This document shows positions 54,792-63,930 of a stretch of 64,000 bases of DNA, in pieces. Under the pieces are notes generated by a model that was given only the letters and a program-made list of their open reading frames with translations, was not told the origin of the DNA and did no database searches. The translations under genes were made by a program, and so were the position numbers. Numbering within the stretch: position 1 is the stretch's first letter; each line of letters opens with the position of its first letter. Source of the stretch: JBCCSZ01 sp039821145 (GTDB lineage: Bacteria > Bacteroidota > Bacteroidia > Chitinophagales > Saprospiraceae); assembly GCA_039821145.1 (NCBI GenBank), contig JBCBOS010000025.1:65391-129390 (forward strand), read 5' to 3'.

Positions 54792-55610
54792 TCAGTTTTT
54801 GAGGCGCACACTTTTGAGCAAGCGAGGACGGATGACCTGACGGATGGCGCTCAGTGGATGAAAGGGGTACAGATGATCAAATGCCTCCAATTCCGACAGG
54901 TTGCGCACATTGCCCTTGGTAAAGCCACTGTTGTAGGGGTCTTGACGGTAGTACTTGGCTACCTCTGTCATGTCCATTTCCATGACATCGCAAATGGGCG
55001 ACATCAGGGTATTGTCTCGCACGCCTGTGGGCGACAGTTCGTGAACACGCACAATGAGCTGATACAAGAGCTGCTCACCATAATGTTGCAGGTTCAACAG
55101 ATAGGTATAGTCCACTCCGGTGGTTTCCTTGCGCGCCACCTTGGTAATGCTCTCGTAGGCATCGAATCGATCTGGCCGCGAGATCTGCTCACAGCTGATC
55201 AATCCACCGTCTTCATCGACCACCAGGGAGCGAATCCAATCCCGATAGGTATCGATGTCAGTAGACCCACCTGGTTCGAGGCGGCCATTGGGTTGTATGG
55301 CCTGGATGGTCAGATAGTCGCCAATCTCGTTGTGGTACAGGCACATGTCGCCTTCCACATTTCTTTCTTGCTTCCAGCCAAGGGAGTCAAATTGTACACT
55401 TTTGTAGGTACTTGGTTTGGGGCGTTTTCCCACTCTGGAGACGGCATGTAGTTCGGCAACCCCCTTTTTTCCAAACATGGTTTGTTGAATGACCAGGGCC
55501 TTGTCGTCGACCGACTTTTTCTTATCGGCTGGCAGGTCATTCCACTTGGCAAATACATCGACGCTGCCTTTGCCGTCTTTTTTCCACCTACCAAAAAGCT
55601 TTTCAAACAT
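54792..55610 (-). CDS. Conserved-looking cytoplasmic protein of unknown function
   Basis: 272 aa with a charged N-terminus (FEKLFGRWKKDGKG) and no signal peptide or membrane helix. Trp/Tyr/Asp-rich segments (YLTIQAIQPNGRLEPGG, DWIRSLVVDEDGGLISC, TYLLNLQHYGEQLLYQLIVRVHEL) suggest a folded alpha/beta protein. No motif assigns a family. It is tightly coupled (4 nt) to the downstream methyltransferase gene and 78 nt after rpe, so it may act with the methyltransferase, possibly as its substrate or partner; this is inference. Confidence 0.6.
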   Translation of the reverse strand: MFEKLFGRWKKDGKGSVDVFAKWNDLPADKKKSVDDKALVIQQTMFGKKGVAELHAVSRVGKRPKPSTYKSVQFDSLGWKQERNVEGDMCLYHNEIGDYLTIQAIQPNGRLEPGGSTDIDTYRDWIRSLVVDEDGGLISCEQISRPDRFDAYESITKVARKETTGVDYTYLLNLQHYGEQLLYQLIVRVHELSPTGVRDNTLMSPICDVMEMDMTEVAKYYRQDPYNSGFTKGNVRNLSELEAFDHLYPFHPLSAIRQVIRPRLLKSVRLKN

Positions 55611-55688
55611 AATTGACTGGGCGATTTTTCAATGAAGGATCGTGTGCCATCACAATGGGATGGATTGGGTACAATTTGAAAACGAGAC

Positions 55689-56360
55689 TCAGACCATTAA
55701 AGTGTCCTTGCCAATGCTTTTCATGCGCGAAATGACGTCCAGCGGATCATCGGCCCGGAAAACGGCACTTCCCGCCACCAATACGTCGGCCCCGGCCTGG
55801 AGCAGGACTTCTGCATTTTGCAAGCCAACCCCTCCGTCGATCTCAATGTGGATTGGCAGATTGCGAACGGTGGCCATGTCGCGGAGCTTGTGGGTCTTTT
55901 CAATGGTGCGGTAAATGAATTTTTGTCCACCAAATCCAGGATTGACAGACATGAGGAGTACCACATCCACCATTTCCAGCACATCGGCCAAGACTTCTAC
56001 AGGGGTATGCGGGTTGAGCGCCACGCCTGCCAAGGCCCCTGTGTCCCGAATCTGCCCCAGCACCCGATGCAGGTGGGTACAGGCCTCGTAATGCACTGTG
56101 ATCACGTCGGCCCCCACTTCTCTGAATCGCTCGATGTAGCGCTCGGGCTTTTCGATCATCAAGTGGACATCCAGCGTTTTCTCGCAAAGCTTGTTGATGG
56201 CTTCGATGATGAACATCCCGAAGGAAATGTTGGGAACAAAATTGCCATCCATGACATCCAAGTGCAGCCAATCGGCTTCGCTGCTGTTGACCATGGAGAC
56301 TTCCTCTTTCAAGCGAGTAAAATCGGCGGCTAGAATGGATGGGGCAATGAGGTGTTTCAT
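55689..56360 (-). CDS. rpe: Ribulose-phosphate 3-epimerase
   Basis: 223 aa, family length. TIM-barrel motifs in order: IAPSILAADFTRL at the start, WLHLDVMDGNFVPNISFG (metal ligands His33 and Asp35), LDVHLMIEKP (His66), VLLMSVNPGFGGQKF, and IEIDGGVG with the second catalytic Asp. It interconverts ribulose-5-phosphate and xylulose-5-phosphate in the pentose-phosphate pathway, using a divalent metal. Cytoplasmic. Sits 82 nt after the exonuclease gene in a co-directional run. Confidence 0.96.
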   Translation of the reverse strand: MKHLIAPSILAADFTRLKEEVSMVNSSEADWLHLDVMDGNFVPNISFGMFIIEAINKLCEKTLDVHLMIEKPERYIERFREVGADVITVHYEACTHLHRVLGQIRDTGALAGVALNPHTPVEVLADVLEMVDVVLLMSVNPGFGGQKFIYRTIEKTHKLRDMATVRNLPIHIEIDGGVGLQNAEVLLQAGADVLVAGSAVFRADDPLDVISRMKSIGKDTLMV

Positions 56361-56442
56361 TGGTTCGTTTTCGGCAAAGGTACACCAAGTGGCCGGGAAT
56401 CCATAAGGGTCGGCATTTTTTGCGAGGCAGCCAGGCAGTCGA

Positions 56443-57195
56443 TCAGCTCACTGACTTGATTTGATCTTCTTCCAGCAGTGGCATACGCAAATACCGTAAA
56501 AGCAGTTGAACCACGGCCAGCACATCTTTTTCACAGTATTGGCTGATGCGGTCCAGTTCATCGTCTTGCCAGAAGACGCGCCCGACCATGCTGCCGTCGA
56601 TGTCGTCTTTGGGAGAGGGAAAGCCAAAAACGGCAGCCAGCAATTTGAGGGAAGTGTAGTTTTTGTAATCCCCAAACTTCCACATCTCCAGGGTATCCAG
56701 AAAATATTTCAATTCCCAGGGCTTTTTGCCACTGATGTTGAGCATGCCGGGCAGGGGGAGTTGATTGATCAGCAGTCGTCGACAAACGTAGGGGATGTCA
56801 AATTCGCGGATGTTGTGGCCACAGAAATAATGCTTGTTGGGATTGCCGTAGTATTGGTTGATGAGTTCGCAAAACTCTGTGAGCAGCACCGCTTCGTCCT
56901 GATTGGCAAAAGATTTAAGCCGCAAGGAAGGTCTGCCACTTGCCCCATCCTTGACCACAATTCCCACTGAAATACAGACAATTTTGCCAAATTCAGCATA
57001 AATACCCGCCTTTTCGGGGTACAGCTCGGCAGCCTGCTCGGGAGAGATTTCCTCATCGTATTGGCGAAGAATGCTTTTGCACTTGATGCGCCAGAGCTCT
57101 TGCATGGGCTCGGAAAGCTCTTCATAGGTCGCTTTTCCGGAGACTGTTTCTGCGTCGAAGAACAGAATGTTGGAGATGTCTAGTTTTTGAAGCAT
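56443..57195 (-). CDS. 3'-5' exonuclease, PolB-exonuclease-like
   Basis: 250 aa. A DEDD-type exonuclease core is visible: Exo I FFDAETVSG (Asp14, Glu16), Exo II HYFCGHNIREFDIPYVCRRLL with its Asp, and Exo III ISQYCEKDVLAVVQLLLRYL with the final Asp. This fits the predicted 3'-5' exonuclease family related to the proofreading domain of DNA polymerase B, which occurs as a free-standing protein in Bacteroidota. It acts on DNA or RNA ends with two metal ions; the cellular role is unknown. First gene of a minus-strand run of five. Confidence 0.85.
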   Translation of the reverse strand: MLQKLDISNILFFDAETVSGKATYEELSEPMQELWRIKCKSILRQYDEEISPEQAAELYPEKAGIYAEFGKIVCISVGIVVKDGASGRPSLRLKSFANQDEAVLLTEFCELINQYYGNPNKHYFCGHNIREFDIPYVCRRLLINQLPLPGMLNISGKKPWELKYFLDTLEMWKFGDYKNYTSLKLLAAVFGFPSPKDDIDGSMVGRVFWQDDELDRISQYCEKDVLAVVQLLLRYLRMPLLEEDQIKSVS

Positions 57196-57567
57196 ATCAA
57201 TACAACGGGTTCGTATAATAGAATGGAGCTTTGGTATAATCCAGCGGCGCCCAATGTATAACTTGCCCTCCTGATGTGCGTTATTAGGCTACATTTGTAA
57301 GACAAGAAGAGGATAAAACATTCGATTCGCTTCTTGCAGAAGGACAGAAACACAAAGATAGCAAATTATTGCTTACAGAGTTTCACCATCCTGATGACAC
57401 AGTCGAAAATATAGGATTTGCAATACAATAAATTAAAAGCCTTTGCCCCCAAAGTCGTACCTTTGGACCAAACGAAACCACAAATTACCACAACCAACTA
57501 ATTCATTGACAGACGCTTTAAATATTAAAGATTTTGTCAATTTATTTTCACACTTAAAATAGTCGAT
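57196..57567. other. Divergent intergenic region with hairpin at 57505-57541
   Basis: Nested inverted repeat: ATTGACA (57505-57511) with TGTCAAT (57535-57541) outside, and CTTTAA/TTAAAG (57516-57530) inside, ending 26 nt before the ATG at 57568. TACCTTTG at 57458-57465 fits a plus-strand -7 box but without a well-spaced -33 TTTG. Nothing else is recognised in the 372 bp between the exonuclease gene and the coiled-coil gene. Confidence 0.4.
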
Positions 57568-58563
57568 ATGAGCTTTTCAAAAGATTCCAAGCAGAAATTA
57601 ATTGCCTTTGCAGCTGTTTTCATCGTAGCTCTTTTGGGAATCAATGCCTACCTGCTGTACAACAAGTACAACCAGGACAAAATCATCGAGCAAACGAGCC
57701 TTGATCTGGACGAAGCACAAAAGCTGAACACAGAACTGGAAAAGCAGTACTACGAAGCATTGGCCGAGCTGGAAGAAATGAGGGGTAACAACGAGGAACT
57801 CAATGCCTTGATTGATCAACAAAAAACAGAACTGAAAGAACAAAAAGAAAAAATTGCCCGTTCCATCCGCAGCGGCAAAGCCTCCAAAAGAGAATTGGCT
57901 TCTGCTCGCAAGCAAATGAGCGAATTGCGCACACAAGTGGATGAGTACCTGGCCGAAATCACAGCTCTAAGAGAAGAAAAAGAGATGCTGACAGCCCAGA
58001 ACTCCCAACTGACCCAAGAGCGCAACGATCTGCAAACAACCGTTGCCCAGGAGCGCAGCATGAACGAAGAGTTGACAACTGCCCGCGCCGCACTGGTGAG
58101 CGAAAAGGAAAGCTTGCTGCAAGAGAAGAGCGCTCTGAGCAAAAAAGTCAACATCGCCTCCGTCATCAAGGTGGACAATCTGAACATCACTGGCGAAAAG
58201 ATCCGCAAAAGCGGCAAGCCAGTCAAGAAGAAGTCTGCCAAGAGCATCAACCGCCTGAAGATTTGCTTCAACGCCACCCAGAATAACGTTACTGATGCAG
58301 GTGTAGAGCGTTTCTACATTCGCATTCTCAATCCGCTTGGAGAGACACTGGCAGTTGAAGACCTCGGATCAGGTGTGATGACCAACCAACAGACCAATGA
58401 AGAGATGCGCTTCACACAGGTCAAAGAGGTAGAATACACCAACGAGGAAATGTCTACCTGCATGTTCTGGGAGCCCAATACGGCCTTCTCCAAAGGAAAG
58501 CACGATGTAGAAATCTACAACAAAGGCTTCCTGGCTGGCAAGGGTTCCTTCACACTGAAGTAA
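57568..58563 (+). CDS. Membrane-anchored coiled-coil protein
   Basis: 331 aa. A short basic N-terminus, one helix (KLIAFAAVFIVALLGINAYLLY, about 10-31), then a long heptad-rich coiled coil (about 40-200, rich in Glu/Lys/Leu/Gln). A compact C-terminal domain (about 200-331) begins with VIKVDNLNITGEKIRKSGK and contains LKICFNATQNNVTDAGVERFYIRILNPLGETL. Similar Bacteroidota proteins are often labelled ParA-like or chromosome-partitioning, without a P-loop; none is present here. An envelope-spanning structural role is inferred. Followed by a terminator. Confidence 0.75.
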   Translation: MSFSKDSKQKLIAFAAVFIVALLGINAYLLYNKYNQDKIIEQTSLDLDEAQKLNTELEKQYYEALAELEEMRGNNEELNALIDQQKTELKEQKEKIARSIRSGKASKRELASARKQMSELRTQVDEYLAEITALREEKEMLTAQNSQLTQERNDLQTTVAQERSMNEELTTARAALVSEKESLLQEKSALSKKVNIASVIKVDNLNITGEKIRKSGKPVKKKSAKSINRLKICFNATQNNVTDAGVERFYIRILNPLGETLAVEDLGSGVMTNQQTNEEMRFTQVKEVEYTNEEMSTCMFWEPNTAFSKGKHDVEIYNKGFLAGKGSFTLK

Positions 58564-58610
58564 TATTCCCCCCAGCATGAGACAATAGTTTGCAATCATG
58601 CACAAGGATC

Positions 58611-58645
58611 AAATGGTGATCGGCTCCGGCTGGTCACCATTTTCC
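58611..58645 (+). terminator. Rho-independent terminator
   Basis: Stem AAATGGTGA (58611-58619) / TCACCATTT (58634-58642) with a G+C-rich loop, followed by a short T-rich tail (TTTTCCTTTT region), 48 nt after the coiled-coil gene's stop codon. Confidence 0.7.
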
Positions 58646-58772
58646 TTTTGGGCCCAGTCCAAATGTGGGTGGTTTTCACGAACTTTACGGCGGTTTTCTA
58701 GTTATTGCATGTAGCGATTCATCTGTACACAAACAGATGCATCTGTCACTTAAATACAATTAGTACAACCAT

Positions 58773-59237
58773 ATGGAAAAAGAGAAGCAAGAGACACCGC
58801 AGGACGAAAAGGATTTTGTCAATCCCATCGACAAAGACACCATCGCTGATTCCCCCCACATCCTTCCCTACGCCAGCAATGTGGGAAGCGCCATCATCAA
58901 GCCCATCGACAAGGGCAGGGTCAAGGGACTGGCCATGAATGCCATGTACGAACAAACAGATGTACAACTCGATCAAATCCGCGAACAGGTGGAATTGCTC
59001 ATCGAACAGGCCAGGGTCATCCATTCCCGGGTGGATGTTTCCGAAAAAATTTACATGGCAGACATGGGATTTGAACCCAGAATCGGACATACTTACCATC
59101 TTTATGAACGAAAGAGTGGAAAACATGTGTTATCTTTGGTAGCACCCGAAGAGTGGGGCAACAATCCCCCCTTCGAGTACGTATCAACTGTAAAATTATT
59201 ATCAGACCATACCTGGGAGGTCTTGGACCGCAGGTAA
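58773..59237 (+). CDS. DUF2452-family protein
   Basis: 154 aa, soluble, no signal peptide. The segment VNPIDKDTIADSPHILPYASNVGSAIIKPIDKGRVKGLAMNAMYEQTDVQLDQI and the C-terminal FEPRIGHTYHLYERKSGKHVLSLVAPEEW match, as I recall, DUF2452, found as a short stand-alone protein in Bacteroidota and some eukaryotes. Function unknown. It lies 15 nt before the RDD gene, so the two are probably co-transcribed. Confidence 0.75.
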   Translation: MEKEKQETPQDEKDFVNPIDKDTIADSPHILPYASNVGSAIIKPIDKGRVKGLAMNAMYEQTDVQLDQIREQVELLIEQARVIHSRVDVSEKIYMADMGFEPRIGHTYHLYERKSGKHVLSLVAPEEWGNNPPFEYVSTVKLLSDHTWEVLDRR

Positions 59238-59252
59238 CACAATCTATTAGCT

Positions 59253-59714
59253 ATGAATCAGAATGATGAAATCCTGGACGAACAGGAATCAGAAGTCACG
59301 CCAGAAGAGTTTTTGGCCTCCAAAGGCACTCGATTTGCCAATTACTTGATCGACTCCATTGTCGCCATCGTCCTCGTCTTCGGCCTGCTGTTTTTGTTTG
59401 GGCCGGAAGAAATGCTTCTCAATGACGGCGGTGTGTCCTTCAATCTCATGACTTATGCCGTTATGATTGGCTACTTCGTCCTCTTCGAAGGCACAACAGG
59501 AAAGACTCCTGGCAAATACATCACGGGAACCAAGGTGGTCACCATCCATGGAGACAAACCGACCTTGCTCAACATCGTGGGCCGTTCCTTCTGCCGTTTG
59601 ATCCCTTTTGAAGCTTTTTCCTTCTTGGGCGCACGCGGAGTGGGCTGGCACGACAGCATCTCGAAAACCTATGTGGTAAAGGACGAATTCAACAAAGGCT
59701 TTAACTATGTCTAA
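59253..59714 (+). CDS. RDD-family inner-membrane protein
   Basis: 153 aa. The RDD core is clear: TRFANYLIDSIVAIVLVFGLLFLFG (helix 1 with Arg and Asp), a second helix MTYAVMIGYFVLFEG, the GKTPGKYITGTKVVTIHGDKP loop, and FCRLIPFEAFSFLG with the last Arg and WHDSISKTYVV. Three hydrophobic segments. RDD proteins are inner-membrane proteins of largely unknown role, some linked to ion transport. Ends in a strong terminator. Confidence 0.9.
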   Translation: MNQNDEILDEQESEVTPEEFLASKGTRFANYLIDSIVAIVLVFGLLFLFGPEEMLLNDGGVSFNLMTYAVMIGYFVLFEGTTGKTPGKYITGTKVVTIHGDKPTLLNIVGRSFCRLIPFEAFSFLGARGVGWHDSISKTYVVKDEFNKGFNYV

Positions 59715-59746
59715 TTGAACCTTACTGCAACAAAGAAATTTACGGG

Positions 59747-59785
59747 CCTCCTCCTTTCCTTGTGATCGGAGGAGGTTCTGTTTTT
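59747..59785 (+). terminator. Rho-independent terminator of the DUF2452-RDD operon
   Basis: Perfect 8-bp stem CCTCCTCC (59747-59754) / GGAGGAGG (59768-59775), then TTCTGTTTTT. It lies between convergent genes and may also limit the opposite transcript. Confidence 0.85.
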
Positions 59786-59796
59786 CATCCTCTTGC

Positions 59797-61680
59797 TCAA
59801 TCCCTTCTGCTCTGCACTTTGACCACCCGCCTGGTCTCCAACTCTCCATCTACTTCCAACTTGCAAAAGTAAATCCCTGCCGGTACGTCCTCTGCAAAAA
59901 TGTGCTGGTAAATCCCAGGGGACAAACGCTCTGAGTTGTGATAACGAGCCAACAACCGACCTTTCCAGTCGTACAACTGAAGGCGGACTTTGCGCTCCTC
60001 TTGCAGTCGAAAGACAATGTTCAAACTGTCTGCAAAGGGAGATGGATGGCATTGTAGGCGGGCAGGCCGGGCCGGAGAAGCAGTCGACGGAGAAGAGAAT
60101 TTATCCCCAACTTGTACAAAAACGGGAGCTGCACTCAGTTGGATTTGATTGCCCTGTATGCTCAGACTGTCCCCGCTCCTGGAAAAATCCCATTCTTTGA
60201 CCAATAGTTGCTCCACCTGTAGGAGGTTGGGAAAGCGGTATGATGCCGTGGCCAATTCACTGCGGTCGTTGGGTGTTTTTGCCCACAATACATAGATGGT
60301 CTCCCCCGTCGGATGGTCAAAAGCTGCTCCGCCGATGCCCCTAGGTAGATTCATCTCGCGGGTTTTGTCCTCATCGTAATAGCGACCATACAGCAGCTTT
60401 GAGATGGTTCGGTACGCAATTCCTGCCTCTGTGGGCTGTTGCTGGTAAGGAGCTGTTCCTTCGAGTTTTTGATACAATCCCATGAGGTGAAACTCGCTCT
60501 TGGCTTCATCAAAAGCACTGATCTCTCCGAGTTGGTAGATGTGGAACTGATGCACTCCCACTTTTTGCACTTCGACCAAGGCCTTGAGGAGGAAATTGCG
60601 CTGGGCCTCACTGGAACCGATGTAGTTGCCAAATGTTTTGCGCGGGATGTTGCATTCTGTGATGATGAATTCCTTTTCTGGGTAAATTCCGCCATTGTAA
60701 TTGTAGCGGTGCAAGACCTTCTCGAATGCCTGCTTGGCTGCCACTACACCATCCGCGGCTGCATCGGAATGCCGACGATAGTCAAAATCCTGGCGGTCGT
60801 TGTTCCAACTGCGCAGGCTCCCGTCGATGTGGGGGTAAGAATGAAAGCTCAGGACATCAAAATAAGCCCCCCCTCCCAAGGGATGTTCTGCCGTGCGACT
60901 GCCATCGATGGGATTGTCTGTATTGCGCAAGATGGCATCCAGGTAGCTGGGGAAGCCCAAGCCCCCAGTGGCGACATAGTCTTCGGGCTCCATGCTTTTG
61001 ATGACCTCATAGCTCACCCGCAACAAGCGAATGTAGTGGTAGATGGGCGCGCGAAGGGCATGGCCGCAGGGGTCGGGATCATTGTCCCACCAATTGCCTT
61101 CCATGTCAGGCGTTTTCCAAGCATTGCCCGAGTAGTCAAAGTCTGGCTCATTCCATATTTCCCAAATGCGCACATAGGGTCCATATCGCTTGACCATCTT
61201 GTAGAGGTACAGGGCATAGACATTGTCATCATTGACCGGAGTGCCATTTTCGCCATTGTCCCAGATGGGTTCGTATAGGTTGCGGAACAGTTCGGACTGG
61301 TGATCGGAGCAGAAATGGGTGGTGTCGCGTTGGGCGGGTGAGGGGTAGCCGATGAAGACCACATTGTTGCGGATGCCGATGTCTTCGTAATGCTGAAAAG
61401 CATCGGTGCGGATGTCGTAGCCCCATTGCTCCAGAAAGTGGGCGAAGAGGGCGGGCCGCAGGCTGGTCACCCCTACCCCATCGATTGGAAGAGCTGGATT
61501 GCCCGCTGCGATGTCGGCCAACTGTTCATCTCGCCAGGGAGCATAGTAGCCCATATTGGCCCCATAGGAAAAGGGGTCGCTGTAGAGCGGGACAGTATCG
61601 TTGGCGGTATAATTGACTTGGGCATGTGCCTCACCGAAAGGCAAGAGCAAGCACAATAGTAAGAACATTCTCTGCAACAT
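59797..61680 (-). CDS. T9SS-secreted glycosidase-like protein (clan GH-A fold)
   Basis: 627 aa from the ATG at 61680. Signal peptide (MFLLLCLLLPFGEAHAQ). The TIM-barrel part (about 30-470) carries the GH-A pair: VRIWEIWNEPDFDY with acid/base Glu178 and EFIITECNIP with nucleophile Glu342, spacing 164, on strands 4 and 7; DVLSFHSYPH lies between. Closest in feel to GH39 or related families, but the substrate is unknown. A small beta domain follows, and a T9SS sorting domain ends the chain (CHPSPFADSLNIVF...LYDWKGRLLARY...VPAGIYFCKL). Expected on the cell surface or released. Confidence 0.85.
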   Translation of the reverse strand: MLQRMFLLLCLLLPFGEAHAQVNYTANDTVPLYSDPFSYGANMGYYAPWRDEQLADIAAGNPALPIDGVGVTSLRPALFAHFLEQWGYDIRTDAFQHYEDIGIRNNVVFIGYPSPAQRDTTHFCSDHQSELFRNLYEPIWDNGENGTPVNDDNVYALYLYKMVKRYGPYVRIWEIWNEPDFDYSGNAWKTPDMEGNWWDNDPDPCGHALRAPIYHYIRLLRVSYEVIKSMEPEDYVATGGLGFPSYLDAILRNTDNPIDGSRTAEHPLGGGAYFDVLSFHSYPHIDGSLRSWNNDRQDFDYRRHSDAAADGVVAAKQAFEKVLHRYNYNGGIYPEKEFIITECNIPRKTFGNYIGSSEAQRNFLLKALVEVQKVGVHQFHIYQLGEISAFDEAKSEFHLMGLYQKLEGTAPYQQQPTEAGIAYRTISKLLYGRYYDEDKTREMNLPRGIGGAAFDHPTGETIYVLWAKTPNDRSELATASYRFPNLLQVEQLLVKEWDFSRSGDSLSIQGNQIQLSAAPVFVQVGDKFSSPSTASPARPARLQCHPSPFADSLNIVFRLQEERKVRLQLYDWKGRLLARYHNSERLSPGIYQHIFAEDVPAGIYFCKLEVDGELETRRVVKVQSRRD

Positions 61681-61752
61681 AGCTGGGCATTGTTGATGCA
61701 AAAATCGCTCGGTTTCGGGAATGCTTTTTTCTAGTGTGCTGACGGGTTTGGC

Positions 61753-63327
61753 TTACATTTTATTAGCCGATGTAAAAAGGCGGCTCCAGTTGATGCCATT
61801 GAAAATGCTGCCGTTCTTCGTGGAGAACCAAATGAACAAAGGCTTGCCCACGATGTGGTCTTCCGGGACAAATCCCCAGAAGCGAGAATCCTCCGAATTG
61901 TGTCGGTTGTCTCCCATCATCCAGTAGTAGTCTTGCTGAAAGGTGTACTTGGCCGCCTGTTGGCCATTGATGTAAATCCGCCCACTTTTCACGCTCAAGT
62001 CATTGCCTTCATAGACGGTGATGATTCGCCTGTACAAGGACAAATTGTTGGGGGTGATGACGATGCTTTCTCCTTTTTTGGGCACGACGACCGGGCCGTA
62101 GTTGTCGACCGTCCAAGAGCCATAATTTTTCTGATCGTGTGGAAAGATGGAATTGGGACGTGGCTGAGGCCTGTTGCGTTCTACGGTCACACCGGAGAAG
62201 GACTCTATTTTCTTGACCTGGGCCGCGTTCAAATGCAGCATCTTGCTCCTTCGAAAGTTGGCAACGTCAATTTGATTGACCCCCATTTCTACCAGTCGAT
62301 TTTCGCTGACACCTGTCCCATTCTCAGAGCGGACAAAGTAGCTGAACTGTACATTGGTGGGATTGGTCCCCATCTTGTCGTCTATGTATATCTGACCATC
62401 TTTGATCTCCAATTTGTCTCCCGGCAAAGCCACACAGCGTTTGATGTAATGGTCTTTTTTGTCGATGGGCCGCACCCGCAAGCCATAGCCGCGAAATTGT
62501 GCTTCGCTGCCAGAGCGCTTGACATCGTAGTAGCTAAAGTTTCGTTGGGGCGTCACGTAAATGCTGTCTCCCTCCGGATAGTTGAAAACGACCGGGGCAT
62601 TGCGCGCTACCTTTTCGATGGCGGGCAGTCGATTGTATGGCAAGTTGGGTTTTTTCAGGTAGGATTCAGAGCCAACAAAGGGCAAAGTGTTGTGAATCAA
62701 GGGAAATTGGGCCACCGTCATCGGCGTGCGAATGCCGTAGTGCGCCTTGCTGACGAAGAGGAAGTCTCCCACCAAGAGGGAACTTTCCATGGAAGGCGTG
62801 GGAATGACGTAGGCCTCGATGAGGAACATCCGGATGAATGCGGCTGCAAAAACAGCAAAGACTATTGCCTCTACCCATTCGCGCCCCACTGATTTGGCGT
62901 AGGGATTTTCGGTTTTGAGGCGAGTCAGCGCCAATTTGTCTCCACTGACCTCGGCTTCTTTCATTTTATCGACGTACTCTTTTTCCATTGCCAGGGTCTG
63001 GCCCAAATACTTGGCCTCTTTGTCCATGGCGATGCGAAAGAACGGAATGGGTGCATAGATGACAGCCAATGCCGAGTTGCCAAAGTCATACTTTCCAAAG
63101 GAACGCACCAAATCGACACACAGTCCCGCCAAGATGAAGATGTTGACTATGGGCACCAAGAGCAACAGGGCCCACAGCTCTTTTCTCCCGATCAGTCGAC
63201 ACCAAACGGTAAAATTGTAGCCTGGGACCAAGGCCTTCCATCCATCTTCTCCAGCTTTGACAAAAAGCAAATACAAGCTGGCAGACAACAACAGGTAATA
63301 AACGATCAGGAAAATTAGTACACTCAC
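61753..63327 (-). CDS. lepB: Signal peptidase I (long Bacteroidota type, GTG start)
   Basis: 524 aa, much longer than E. coli LepB but normal for Bacteroidota. The N-terminus has about three hydrophobic segments (VLIFLIVYYLLLSASLYLLF; LLLLVPIVNIFILAGL; ALAVIYAPIPFF) before the helix that leads into the catalytic domain. Catalytic Ser179 is in PTPSMESSLLVGD and Lys296 in HYIKRCVALPGDKLEI; the C-terminal GDNRHNSEDSRFWGFVPEDHIVG box is complete. It removes signal peptides of exported proteins, which would include the many secreted products here. The start is GTG at 63327; no nearby in-frame ATG preserves the first helix. Confidence 0.93.
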   Translation of the reverse strand: MSVLIFLIVYYLLLSASLYLLFVKAGEDGWKALVPGYNFTVWCRLIGRKELWALLLLVPIVNIFILAGLCVDLVRSFGKYDFGNSALAVIYAPIPFFRIAMDKEAKYLGQTLAMEKEYVDKMKEAEVSGDKLALTRLKTENPYAKSVGREWVEAIVFAVFAAAFIRMFLIEAYVIPTPSMESSLLVGDFLFVSKAHYGIRTPMTVAQFPLIHNTLPFVGSESYLKKPNLPYNRLPAIEKVARNAPVVFNYPEGDSIYVTPQRNFSYYDVKRSGSEAQFRGYGLRVRPIDKKDHYIKRCVALPGDKLEIKDGQIYIDDKMGTNPTNVQFSYFVRSENGTGVSENRLVEMGVNQIDVANFRRSKMLHLNAAQVKKIESFSGVTVERNRPQPRPNSIFPHDQKNYGSWTVDNYGPVVVPKKGESIVITPNNLSLYRRIITVYEGNDLSVKSGRIYINGQQAAKYTFQQDYYWMMGDNRHNSEDSRFWGFVPEDHIVGKPLFIWFSTKNGSIFNGINWSRLFTSANKM

Positions 63328-63497
63328 AAGAATTGTATTTTGATGCAGGCTGGAATGTCATTGCTCTGTCCCGGCCTGAATAGCAGTAATTGTTGGACGT
63401 TTCAAGGGCCACAAACGCAATCGTTTGATTCGGCGCTGCAAATATAAGGATTTTGCGCACATCGCGTATCTCTTGGCTGTGTAGACTGTACTGACCC

Positions 63498-63539
63498 AAA
63501 AAGGGAAAGGCCCCTGGTTACTCAACCAGGGACCTTCCC
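63498..63539 (-). terminator. Rho-independent terminator of the right-edge sorting-domain gene
   Basis: A 16-17-bp near-perfect stem (63503-63519 with 63524-63539), 4-nt loop, then a minus-strand U5 tract (A run 63498-63502). Among the strongest terminators in the window. Confidence 0.95.
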
Positions 63540-63576
63540 TATTCTATATCCTCACTCAGGTCAAAGACCTGAATCA

Positions 63577-63930
63577 TTATTCTAGGATAATCATCTTCTT
63601 GGTTGCGCTGTAGTCAGCTGTTTCCAGCGTGTAGTACAGTACACCTGCTCCACTCAACTCGCTGCGGTTCACATCTACTTCGTTGTACCCTTTGTTGTAC
63701 TCACCTTCGATCAGGCGCAGTACCTTGCCAGATACGTCGTAGATGGTGATGCTGGCTGCACTTGCTTGTGGCAATACGAAGCCAATCACAGTTTCATCCT
63801 TGAATGGGTTTGGTACGTTCTGCAGCAGGGCAAAGTCGTTGCTTACTGCTCCGTTGAAGTTCAGGTTTACATCCAACAAGTCAGCATTGGAAGTGTATGC
63901 TTCTGCTGCTGTGTAGTCAGAGCTGATGTT
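63577..63930 (-). CDS. T9SS sorting-domain fragment, 5' part lost at an inverted junction
   Basis: The minus-strand frame encodes YTAAEAY...LLDVNL.FNG followed by a complete C-terminal sorting domain (LLQNVPNPFKDETVIGFVLPQ...IYDVSGKVLRLIEGEYNKGYNEVDVNRSELSGAGVLYYTLE...KKMIILE), the form found at the end of HYR-type secreted proteins in Saprospiria. The sensible coding sequence stops near 63930; beyond that the same frame reads the antisense of a second sorting domain and meets TGA at 63988-63990. So the expected large N-terminal part is not present in this orientation. Either a pseudogene, a recombined tail cassette or an assembly junction. Confidence 0.7.
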   Translation of the reverse strand, partial: NISSDYTAAEAYTSNADLLDVNLNFNGAVSNDFALLQNVPNPFKDETVIGFVLPQASAASITIYDVSGKVLRLIEGEYNKGYNEVDVNRSELSGAGVLYYTLETADYSATKKMIILE

